A DNA stretch of 64,000 bases from Aphelenchoides besseyi (lineage: Eukaryota > Nematoda > Chromadorea > Rhabditida > Aphelenchoididae). Of the stretch, positions 48,524 to 59,149 are shown in pieces. The translations under genes were made by a program, and so were the position numbers. The stretch lies in contig JAMPIQ010000002.1 of NCBI GenBank assembly GCA_024699855.1, positions 7,440,001 to 7,504,000 of the forward strand, given 5' to 3'. The notes below the pieces were generated by a model. That model saw only the letters and a program-made list of their open reading frames with translations, was not told the DNA's origin and did not search any database. Within the stretch, counting starts at the first letter, position 1, and each line of letters starts with the position of its first letter.

Positions 48524-49830
48524 CTATTGCTTCTCCAAAGGTTTCTGTAGAGTTTGCATCTAAAACTGCCGATTTCATGTCAACAACTGTGTTCGATTAC
48601 CGGCACTCGTGCACCGTTCATCTCCTGATTCGACGGCGAGTAGGTTCCTTGATTGGCACGACGCAAACGAGCAACGACAGAGAAGAGCATACAATCCAGT
48701 AGAATAGAAACCACGAGGAGGCTGTTCGCTTCGGATGTAAACAAAAGTTGTGATTTCATGCGATCATGTTTACAATTGAATGCCACTGCTTCTTGTTGAA
48801 TCCATGACATAATAAAGTCTGTTGTACGCACACATTCAACCGAACGAGGATTATGATTTGTGGCCATTCAGCTTGTTGATATTCTAAATAAGAACCGAGC
48901 AACCGTTCATTGTATTTGTAATAAGAGACCAACATGATTGTTAAGCTCTAGGGTTCTGTTTGTAACATGTTCGATCAGTGCTTTATCTCTACTTAAGCAT
49001 TGAAGTTAGCTATCACATATCTTTAATGTGCAGCCAAACATTTTCCAATTATCATTATTGTCGCTCAAACAATATTCCAACAAACGTTTTGTGTCGAATG
49101 GTGCATCAAAATGAACGTCCAGATTACTTGTGTATCAAGATTGCTTTGGATACTAATGACTGAGTTTGTGTGCTCATCAAGTAGTGTTTATCTCTTAACA
49201 GAAATTCGAACCGCTTCTTTTTACAGTTTAGTTGTCTAAAACCAAATGTGTAGTTTCCAATCAAAATCTGAAGGTTTTGTGCTGTGAAATAGAAACATAA
49301 TGCAAGGGAAAGCCTGCAAAGAAACGAATTCGATAGCGGACTTGGATTCTAGCATAAAGATGACTTTGTAGGCACCAATGGATGATGATTCCAGAACATT
49401 GAAGCTCATGAGCATAAGTTGTTGTTCAGTGGTTTTAAAGTCATTTTGCAATTTTTACAGGAGTTTCTTGTGATTTCATTTGTAGATGGTCTCAAAAACG
49501 TTTGAACAATTATGGTCAGAATAGATTGTACCAATGAGCGTGTCGATAATTAGAGCTTTAAGAGTTGCGGTTGAGTTCGAGCATCCGTAATAATCGAATT
49601 ATGTAATCAGCTATTTCTTCGTATGTTCAAGTAACCTCTCGGCTTTATACAAGTTTATTGCGAACGTGAAAGAAACACTTTTGAAGCAATTTCAATCTAC
49701 AAAAGACTTTTTTTGACTTAGTTATCTCAGTATAAGAAGCTGTTACAATTATGTTTGCGAGAATGTCTGTCAGTAGACCGTAAATGAAAAGCTTTACAAG
49801 TAGGAGATGAAGTACGCTAATCGTTTTCAT
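48524..49830 (-). CDS. Crumbs-like single-pass membrane protein (C-terminus clear, ectodomain exons unresolved)
   Basis: The C-terminal two exons are clear. Exon 48601-48867 encodes the membrane segment SLLVVSILLDCMLFSVVARL and the juxtamembrane RRANQGTYSPSNQEMNGARV, the FERM-binding motif of Crumbs (GTYSPSxQE). A 41-nt intron (48560-48600) leads to MQTLQKPLEKQ and TAG at 48524-48526; the next codons are Arg-Leu-Ile-stop, the end of the Crumbs PDZ ligand ERLI. Crumbs sets apical polarity through PALS1/PAR6. A signal-peptide-like start, MKTISVLHLLLVKLFIYGLL, lies at 49830, and coding-looking pieces between (for example FDAPFDTKRLLEYCLSDNND near 49050-49120) suggest a short Cys-containing ectodomain, far smaller than Crumbs' EGF/LamG array. 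I could not join these pieces with certainty. Confidence 0.6.
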
Positions 49831-51249
49831 CTCCAGTCCCATTCATGATCCGATTCATCTTCAGTCGATTCATCATCCGATTTATCATCATCATCCCATT
49901 TAAGTGGATCCATTTCGATTATGAATCGTAAAGTAGCGTCAAAATTTGGTTGTATTCGCTGTAGTTCCAACTCACAATATTGCTTAATAAGCACATAATT
50001 TGTACTGTCTTTGGGTTCTGGGATGCTGTGCTCAGCAGAACACAGCGTATTGAACTTTGTAGTGGTGAGTATCTCGTAGCCGAAATGCTCTACGACCTAG
50101 AAACGAACTTGAATCGGCCCTCACAAACAATTCTACTTTTCTTGTCTTCGGTATGTGTATTCTGAACTCGTAGATAAGTGTCGTACGAGGAATCGATACA
50201 TTCGCCTCTTGCAGCTTGTCAATTTTCTTGCATTCTTCTCTTATCCAAACAAGCAGCTTTTTTAAAGTAAACTGAAATCTTATTAACCTTATTGTACTCA
50301 AGAAGATAACCCACTCGTTCATGTGTGTAACGCTTAACTTGAAAAAAACTCGTCAATTCCACCAAATTGGGGAAAAACGGCATCATTTTAGTTATTTTCG
50401 AAATGAGATCATGATTTTTGCCCAAATTCAACCAAACAAAATTCAGCTTCTCAACAGTAGGAGATGTAGGAAAATCACAAAAGAAGTCGTCGTCAATGGT
50501 CGCTGAAAGCTTTTGAGTACTTTTGCGTCAAGAATCTTACCGTTGAATCGTGGAGAGTATTCGCAAAAGTTTGCGGCTCGAATCCTTTTAAATTGGTGCA
50601 GGGCAATCACTTCCTTGAATTCATCTAAGCAAAATGTAAGTTGAACCATCGAGAAACTTACCAAGGTTGTCGAAAAAACAACAACAATCGATGAAAACGA
50701 ATTCATGCATATACCATAAAAAAATCAATGTCTTCGCATGACATCTAAGATAGTACAACTGCTTTTGTATTTGCCTGATTATACCACCATGGTTTATATC
50801 GTTATCCCTATCGTCAAAAAGATCCAGTGAAATATGCCCTGAAATGAAGTCAACTTGAAATAAAACGTCAAAAGCGAACCTGTGAAAATTCTGCTGACAG
50901 CCGAGAACTCTTCCGCGTATTTGCGTTCGTATTTGCACAGATTTGCGTACTGTACATTCAGTAGTCGATTCCAAGTTCGTATATCTTCCAAGGTTAACTT
51001 GAAGGGCGCTGCACAGTGTCGAAAATTTACTACGTGATTTGTTGTTGATACAGAGAATTTGTTGTCATCGCTACAGTAATCGACGATTACAAACTGGTAG
51101 ACTCGGTAAAACTGAGAAGCACGAAGAAAGTCTTGTGAGATCAACTGAAGACTATTGGTCAGAAACACACGCTGTAATTGAAAAACTGACCAAGTATTTG
51201 AGAAACTCCAGAGCTGACAGTTTACTATTTCGTGGACGATTACACACAT
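49827..51249 (-). CDS. Nematode F-box/LRR-like protein (provisional), start uncertain
   Basis: Exons joined by short introns. The first secure one contains FKLTLEDIRTWNRLLNVQYA and NLCKYERKYAEEF. Then come HISLDLFDDRDNDINHGGII, FDNLDEFKEVIALHQFKRIR, a segment with PTVEKLNFVWLNLGKNHDLI and MMPFFPNLVELTSFF, which has leucine-rich-repeat rhythm. Then LKKLLVWIREECKKIDKLQE and LIYEFRIHIPKTRK, and an acidic tail (KWDDDDKSDDESTEDE) ending DHEWDWR. Layout resembles nematode F-box proteins, a fast-evolving substrate-adaptor family, but the F-box itself is not clear. The stop codon overlaps the putative Crumbs-like ATG by four bases (ATGA, 49827-49830). The true start may be upstream of 51249. Confidence 0.45.
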
Positions 51250-52557
51250 ATTCGATCCGATGCATAAGCAAAATTGCTTTCGAGTAGGTACTTAGTTGTG
51301 GTCTGCACATTTTGGTTGAATGACCAACTGACCAGTGCGGAGATATTGGTCACGAGTTTCAGGATGTGCTTGTGGACAAGCTGTCAAAAGTCACCGAAGA
51401 ACACTCGACATCGCATTTATTATGGGCTTCTAAACACTTCCAGTAGTTATTTGTATTCTGCGATCTAAATGAAACCGGTTTCCAAACATATGATTCGAAA
51501 GCCAATAGTTTTCTTTGCAGTAAAATTAACACAACATTATGACGAGTAATCGACAACAACGAAGAGAATTGCCGTTGAGCGACAAAGTTCTTGGAGATCC
51601 ACGTCTTCGGTCTTACTTCGCATCGTCCATTGATTGGGATGCAGCGTTCGTGGCCTTTTAAAGGATAACTAATGTTAACAGTTATCATGTGAAGCCAACT
51701 AAGTGATCAATCGGTTTATTACTATTTGGCAATACTAAATCGAACATAAATGCACATTTCAATCGTACTGATACAAATCTCATGGTTCTTATGAGAAAAC
51801 ATCTTCAGCAAATCATGACCGTCGGTCTTCTCGATCGCTCTTCTTCCGTCGAAAACTAAGAAAAATGACTTCAATAATAAATTTACATTGTAGTCGAAGT
51901 TTTTATTCGATAACCGTTCTCATTAATCAAATGAAAAGATAACATCAACAAGTGAACAAGAAGTTCAACGTTGCAATATTCGCAATGAAATTGCCGTTCA
52001 AAAACAGCAACTTTAATGTCTCAATAAGCTTTTGGGTTTCATCTGTTCATTAACACAAATACTCGAGAAGATTTGAGGTTAGGTAAGCAACAAAAATTGG
52101 CTTTTTCAACTCGCATTCGAATCTTCGTAAGTGCAATCGTCTGGACTAATGGAATAGTAGATACGGCCAAATTTTAGTTGCAAGTCAATTCCAGCTGTTG
52201 AAGAACAAGAAAGAGCTTCGGGATTATTGATGCCGATAGAGCGCATTTTACGACCAAGTCCTCCTGGGCCGTGCATCAGCGGCACTCACGTTGGGTCACC
52301 GATCCCTTCAAATTCGCGCGCTGTGAATTTGGGTCGATCCGTGAGTGTCGCTCTTCAACTTCGCTTCTCGTGCAGTTCGAGCGGCGTCCACTCGTTTTTT
52401 TGCGTTCGCTTTTTCTCGCATTTTTCGCAACTAAAATAAGATTTTGCTCAAAAAACTTAATCGAAATTTTTTAAAAAACGTCCGTTGAATCCCTCCACTT
52501 TTAGGTTAAATTTGAATCGCCATCGCTGTAAATTTTGTTTCCTATCTTTGAAGTTCA
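51250..52557. other. 1.3 kb mostly without a gene
   Basis: Divergent region between the F-box-like gene and CoREST. It contains the short plus-strand frame at 51539 and possibly the 5' end of the F-box-like gene. Otherwise I see nothing. Confidence 0.35.
51539..51661 (+). CDS. Candidate 40-residue small protein
   Basis: ATG to TAA with balanced composition: MTSNRQQRRELPLSDKVLGD then PRLRSYFASSIDWDAAFVAF. A TTTCTTTGCAG acceptor ends 18 bases before the ATG, as for trans-spliced genes here. No family recognised. The opposite strand is also open here, so this may be chance. Confidence 0.25.
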   Translation: MTSNRQQRRELPLSDKVLGDPRLRSYFASSIDWDAAFVAF

Positions 52558-54159
52558 ATGACTGAAACAGAAGAAACGGCCAACATCTCAGAAGTGGTGG
52601 TCAATGTGAGTTTCAATGGCGATTTTGTTTTGTTGAAATGTTTGTTTAGAGTCGACCTGCAAGCGCTTCTTCTTCGTCCGAACTGGACGATGGTGGAGCA
52701 TCGACACCGGCGTCAGTTCGAAAGACTCGTTCATCGGGTCCATTGATTCTGAAAGACGTCGAGAGCGTTCCAACAACTCGACGATCAGTTCGGAAACGAG
52801 ATGACTTCATGAAGTCCGCCGTAGCAGACCACACGAGAGTCGGCAATCAGTATCAAACAATGATACCGGAGCTAATCATCGATCCCGCTGATGATCAAGG
52901 AAAAAAGATGGAAAAAGCTCACTGGAAGCCAAAAGAATGGAAAGACGACTTCGACGACTTTTGTGAATTGGCGCGAGTTTGTCGAAAGGTGCCGATGGAC
53001 ATTGCCTTGAAGCACATCTACGATTGTAGATACAACTTGGAACAGGCGCTAATCGACTTCGAAAAGCTGCCCGTGTTGGATTCTCTACGTTGGACGTCTG
53101 AGGAACTTAAAAGTTTGGTTAAGAAAGTGATTATGGGCAGGAAGGTCGTAGCGATTCAGAAACATGTAAGTTACATATTCTTTATTTTTTACTATACGTT
53201 TTTTAGTTTACCGATCTCGGTAAGAAAACCGGAGCTCAAGTGTTTGAGAAACGATGTGAAATCATTCATCGACTTTGCTACGGACCAACACGTTATCTGT
53301 GCCCTCAGTTTCTTAAGTAAGTTGTGGTGTTTCTTGTTCTAAAAGATTTATCTTTTAGTAACACTACGGAGTTTCCTGTGGTTTATCGTAAAAATTGCGA
53401 GAACTGTCGCAAAGAGCTGCACAAAACCTCAGGAGACAAAAGTCCATTGGACGAAAAGCGAGAACTTTGCAATTGTTGTCATTTCTATGCCAAGTGAGTT
53501 TAATTTTTAATCCGTTTTCGATATCAAATGCTTAGATTGACTGGAAGATATCGACCGTTTTCTACGTCCATCGCTGCTGATCAGTTGATAGCCGGTGGTT
53601 TCGAAAAAGTGGAAGAACATCATTCCGATGAGTTAGTTGAAGACTTTTGTTCAAATTTCTCCAATCTTTTTCAGCGAACACTACGATTGTTTTGCTGAGC
53701 CCGATCTAAACGAAATCCGTAAACCAGTTGCGTGGACATTGGAAGAAGAAGAGACGTGTATTGTCGGTAATTTAACTACGAATAAGAGCTCGTGAACTCA
53801 GTTTTTATGTTCAGCTTTTCGCCAATATGGTTTGGATTTTAAGGCCGTTGCTGACAAACTTCCGAACAAAACCGATCGACATGTGCAACAATTTTACGTT
53901 GCCAATCGTCGTCGCTATTCCATTGATGCGGTAACGTTTGTTCCGATCAATCATCTCATTCAACAGCTTGCTTTAGATTGCTGAAGATCGGGAAAGAGAA
54001 CGCGATACCCCACCGGTACCTCGACTTCGACGAATCCAAGAAGAGGATCGTACTCCAACTCCAGCAGTGGAAAGCGGCGAAGAAAAAGAAGTTGAAGGGG
54101 CAGATGGTCCATCAGCACGAGTAACGCGCAAAAGTCAACCCGTTGAAGGAACAGCTTAA
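52558..54159 (+). CDS. CoREST (REST corepressor) homologue: ELM2-SANT-SANT
   Basis: Scaffold of the LSD1/HDAC corepressor complex (C. elegans SPR-1 class). After a Ser-rich start, the ELM2 domain reads HTRVGNQYQTMIPEL and DFCELARVCRKVPMDIALKH, IYDCRYNLEQAL. SANT1 follows (LRWTSEELKSLVKKVIMGRK). SANT2, which in CoREST binds DNA, is very clear: WTLEEEETCIVAFRQYGLDF, KAVADKLPNKTDRHVQQFYV and ANRRRYSID. Between the SANTs is NCENCRKELHKTSG ... ELCNCCHFYAK, a CxxC-x20-CxxC module resembling a GATA-type finger, which I do not know from CoREST. The acidic/Pro-rich tail ends QPVEGTA. Eight or so exons with short introns. Confidence 0.88.
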
Positions 54160-54946
54160 TACTGCAAACATGTTTTTGAATATGATTTTCATTTATCTTT
54201 TCTTCGGGTACACTATTTAATAATGATAACCGTATCTTAGTGATTTGCGAATTTTATTGGCACTTTTTTAAATGATAATATATTGATCTCGTACAAATAA
54301 GAGTCTGAGTTGTTGATTGCAGTAGAGAAGAATTTATGCCAAGTTAGATAAGGACTTTACTTTGACGATTGCATTTGTTAAAGTCGCTTATGTGATAACC
54401 GTCCGATTGAACAGTTTGATTTCTCTCATGTTTGCTACTAAGTTGAATTCAAGTCGTCTAGAAACTCAGACTCATTGAAAAAATAAAGGTCTGTCAATCA
54501 TAGTCATATACTTTTATTGATCATTTACATAGATTCTTTAGTTTTTTCATAACCGGATAAAACTGCATAGTTTGGGAAACTAATGGAAAGAGATGAGATC
54601 GACTGGATGCTTTGGACATGCACTAAAGAGAAGAAAAAACGAATAAATAAAATGCTAAAGAACAATTATCAACGGGTTTTTATCGCTTTCGAAGAGGCAA
54701 AACAATGAAAATCGGTGTTGACCCGTTGGTCTTATGACGTTACTTTTGGAATGATACGTCTGTCGCCGGGAGAAATTTGTGAGGAAGACATGTTAGACGT
54801 TGTGAATGCACTATTTATGTGTGTTAGAAGATATGAGGAAGATAGTCACGAGGATACAAGAAGATTCAAACGGCTAATTGGACTAACAAAGTGAAGTATT
54901 AGAGACCACGGCGAAATGGCACGACTGTGAGGAAAAAATTAAAAAT
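54160..54946. other. Convergent gap CoREST / BED-hAT gene
   Basis: About 790 bases holding the two 3' UTRs and the short frame at 54751. Confidence 0.35.
54751..54894 (+). CDS. Candidate 47-residue small protein
   Basis: ATG to TGA encoding MIRLSPGEICEEDMLDVVNA, LFMCVRRYEEDSHEDTRRFK and RLIGLTK. Amphipathic, charged composition looks protein-like, but there is no family match, no clear acceptor, and it sits between two 3' ends. Could be chance. Confidence 0.2.
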   Translation: MIRLSPGEICEEDMLDVVNALFMCVRRYEEDSHEDTRRFKRLIGLTK

Positions 54947-57900
54947 TTATGAATTTTGTTGAAAGCGCTGAGAATCGCAACTTAAACGATTCACCGTGCC
55001 GTAGACTTCGGGTCGCAATTTAAGGAATGTGTTGATCTCATCAGCACCAATGTGCGAAGATGGGGAGTACAATCGTAACGGTCCTGCAGCACACTGAGTA
55101 CCCAACAGAAAGCGGGCGAACTTCGAGAGTTTTGGAAAACTTCTTTCGCCAAACGAAGACCAAAACTCGCGAACTGTTTTGTAACTAAAATTCAAGTGTT
55201 TTCAGCGGTATCACAACAGAAAACCAACTTGACTTGTGATAACGGCATCCGCAAATAGGATTCCAGTTCGTCTTCTTCCATTGCACTGTCCTCGAGTTGA
55301 ATTAAGAAGTTGCGCCGTTTACGTGAGGGTTCGCCATCTAAAACCTCAGAAGGATATTAACCATTGGTTTTATTTTGCTTGCCATCTCGTGACGATTCCG
55401 CCGATTGCTCTTTGCGATTTTTGATTAAACCGGCAACTTCACGTGTTTGAGAATAAATTTGCAATCTAAAACAAAAACACTACACAATACTGTCGGGTGG
55501 AGCAGACCTTTCAATATCCGTGCAAATCACTTGCAACTGTCGAAGTTTCGGATTCAACAACGCGGCCATGTAGTGTTCGGGTCGGAGGTTTCGATCAACC
55601 CAATCTTTCAATCGTTTCTCAGCCGCTTGTCTCATTGAGCGAACCCAACTCGAGGACTCAACACTGCGCACTCCTTCTGATCGTTCCTGTTCATCCGTAT
55701 CGTGAATTGTTGGTGACAACTCTTCAACGGCTTCGTTAGATTCCGAAAAGGCGTGAAGCAACGCGAAACATTCAGTGACTGCCTACAAGTGAATGTGTTA
55801 ATAGAAAACAACCAAATTTCAACGCACCCCATGGAATACGGGTTCTTGATGCACCGTGAATGCTTTGACAGTCTCGTAGAAAGCGTCCAGAAACAACTCG
55901 ATCTCGTTGGCTTTTGACCAATCGGTTCGTCTGATCTCCTCCAAAATCGTTGTTTCGTTCAACTCTCCGAACACTCGTTGAATTTGACTTAGGTGGTCTT
56001 TTACGAACTTTACAATCGAGTAGATTCCCACGGCATGATCTTCCGGCAACGGCTGAGCGTCGTCACCACTCAATCGAATTGACGACAAATTCGACGGCAT
56101 TTCTTTGATTAACAACTGACGTCCCAACAGCACGCTGAGGATTCGTTTGCACAAATCGATCAATGTGCTTGTAGTTTCTCGATCGGAATCAATTTCAAAG
56201 CATTCAAACAAGATCTAAACACACAAATGAATCAACAGAGTTCATCAATCAACTCACGTTGTTCAGAGCCCGAGCAACGTTCTTCACAACCACAATGTTT
56301 TTGGGCAAATCAGTCAATGACTGACTATCATCAAAGTCCGAATCAAAAGACAACAAAACTTTTCGAGCATCATCAATTTGATTCTCTTTCATTGCGACAC
56401 AAATCGCATTAACGTAATCGGAAACACTCGGATTTTGACATTGAACGACTCTAAACATGAAACATATTAAAATGTGATTTCAAATGTAAACGAACTTTAA
56501 ATTCCGTTTCGTTAGCTGCCATTCTTCGGTAAGATAGTTGGCTGTAACGCAAATGTACGAACTACCAGCGAAGTAAACGGTTTGACACGTAAGCGAGATT
56601 CCAACATCTTTCAACGAAACCAAATCGTTGATTGTCGCTTTTCGCACGGCGCTGTCCTGAGACATAACAACCTAAACAACGAGAATAAGCAAATCGGTGT
56701 TCATGTTTCCACGTAAAAGCAAATTAAACTGCAACACAGAAATTTGTATCGAATAACCCGAGAGTCCTTCCAACTAATCCCCCTCGACTGGAAACTGAGA
56801 CCAAGGCGGAATATTTGGGCGTAACCAAAGGACTCCACGGCAAACAAACCGAGAAGCCACAACCAAAAGCATCCCACGCATTCGCCAAAAACAAACCTCA
56901 CGAAGTTGTTGTGGATCGGGAATAAGATTGCGCACCGGATCGAAACTATTCGACGTTTGTGTGTCGCCATGTGAACGTCTTCCAATGAACAAAACCGTTT
57001 CAATCAAATTCTTAAAACCTTCGCCCTAAAATCAAAAGATCAATGAACTAAAATGATTATTTCAATTACCGCAACCATATCGTAGTTGTGCATATCTTGA
57101 GCGCAAAATTGAATAACAGATTGAGCGAAAAGCTGCCGATCAAGTGGAGTGAAAACGTAGCCGGTTCCAGTTAAAACTATTGGTGGAACTTGACGAATAC
57201 CATGAGACTGCGAAGTGGGCCGTGTTGGTGTTGGCTTAAACGTTTGGCCTAATTGCAAAGTTGGTTGTTGTTGTTGAAGTGCAATTGGAGTTGTTGTACG
57301 TGATCGATTGTTGGGCGTGACTGCTAAGTTTGTTGACAAGTTTGAAAAGCTTGGAGTTCCCAATGAAGAGCCACTTCGATGCAATGATTCGGGTTGAATG
57401 GCTGTGACCGCAGAATTTGGATGCAAAAGTCCCGAAGTTGTGCACGACGTATTTCCGGCCGATGCGGAGCGATGAAAACCGCGATGCGTATCGTTTAATG
57501 ACTCAATTGCTGGTTCAGTGAACGACTGAGATTGTGTAGATGTCGATCCGTAGCCGCTGGAACCCAACGAACCGTGGAATCCGCCAGACTGCGCAAAAGC
57601 TTCTCGCGCCGCCGCACTGATACTGTGCTGTTGAGGGTCCTGAAAATACGAAAAAGAATTAAGGAAAACTGAACAGCAAAAGAAGCGGGCCCATTTCCTG
57701 CACAGAATTGTATGCGTGAAATGGTCAAATTAGCGCAAAGTAATCAGCCACACGAAACTTTTCAAAATGCCACCATTTGCTGAATATTATTGGTTCCCTG
57801 CGAACTAAAGTCCAAAAAACATTCCACAACTAAGTACCAAATGTCGGTTTCACACTCCTTTACAAAAAACAGTGAACAAACCTGTGCAGTTGAATCTGAT

Positions 57901-59149
57901 GGTGAAGTCGGTCCATTGATGGCCTGAACGGAATCGAAAGACGACGATTGAGTATCGCCCATTGCATCCAACGAAGAGCTTAAAAAACCGTTTATTTATG
58001 ACCTTATCAAATCAACTACCCAGTACACGAAGTACGGTAACTGCTGCCCATAGAACAACGATGTCGAGTCATATTTCCGGTCCCACCTCCAGTATCAGTG
58101 TACAAAACCTTAAGGTTAAAACCTTTAAAACAATTTGCTGGTTGTCAAATTACTCTGCAAGCGTAACACGCAACGTAGGGCAATCGACTTCCGGTTTGTT
58201 TGTCTATGACCTGACCAAAATATCGCCAAACGTCTGGAAATTTGTTTAATGAGTTGAACTTTCTTGAGTTACCTGAACGACCACGTTTTTTGACCAATTC
58301 GAAACGACCTTTATTATGTCGTATGTCATGTTGAATGTCTTGTTTTCGCGGAATCTGTTCTCCTGATGCAGCTGTCGAATTTGTTCCGCCATTTGAACTT
58401 TGCGATGACGACAAACTGAGTAATGAACCGGGAGCTAAACCAACACTGCTGCTGCTTGCTGTCGACTCAATGGACAATTGCTGAGATGAAAACAGTCGTT
58501 GCGCATCCGTTCGAACTTACATTTCGAGTGTTCCCCCTTTCATCCACCACTCGTAGCTCTTCAGTAGGCATCATTTCGCCTTGCAACATAGCCAATGAAG
58601 CAAACGGGTGCACGGTTCTCCAACTTCCACCGAACAATTCGGAATTTGACGAAACTAACGAAGACAGCAGATCATCACGTTGCTCTTGTTTTACAGTACT
58701 CGAAATCAATGCGGCAGTTAACGCTTGATGCACATCGGTAGCTTGATTGACCAGTGGAGAAATTGACTGTGCGGAAACCGTCTGATTGTGTTGTTGATTC
58801 GTTACAACATTTTGAGCCAATTGAACCACCGCAGCTGCGTAAGCGGATGCTGGTATTGGAGCTGATTGCGCGATTGCTGTTGCTGTAGAGTTGAGCGGAT
58901 ATCCAGTGGTAGGTTGGGCTGCTGCTTGAATGGAAAAGCGAATATCGTGGTCTTCATCTTCGATTGCCGCACTTTTGCGCAATAGTCGTCCGCCACGTTC
59001 GATTCGCGACAGAATGTCAGTTGGTTGTTGCAAGACGGGCGACTCGACGGGCAGTGCGACGGTTGATGGAACAGTTGAAGCCGAAATGACTGGAGACAAT
59101 TTGTCTCTTTCCTTTTCACCGGTCCCAGTCGCGCTGCCCGTCGTCGAGT
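54947..59149 (-). CDS. BED zinc-finger protein with hAT transposase-derived C-terminus (host gene); first exon not found
   Basis: Multi-exon gene. The first exon found starts at 59149 after a GTGCAG acceptor, in a long Ala/Gln/Ser-rich region. The BED finger spans two introns: VWRYFGQVIDKQTGSRLPYV, ACYACRVLYTDTGGGTGN and MTRHRCSM. More Ser/Gln/Pro-rich sequence follows (IALQQQQPTLQLGQTFKPTP). Next is a transposase-derived core: PLDRQLFAQSVIQFCAQDMH, LIETVLFIGRRS, SLKDVGISLTCQTVYFAGSS, LPKNIVVVKNVARALNN and YMAALLNPKLRQLQVICTDI. The hAT dimerisation domain ends it: DELESYLRM, TVREFWSSFGERSFPKLSKF and ARFLLGTQCAAGP. No terminal inverted repeats are seen and the gene has many introns plus regulatory-type low-complexity regions, so it is probably a domesticated transposase acting as a DNA-binding regulator. 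Confidence 0.8.
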
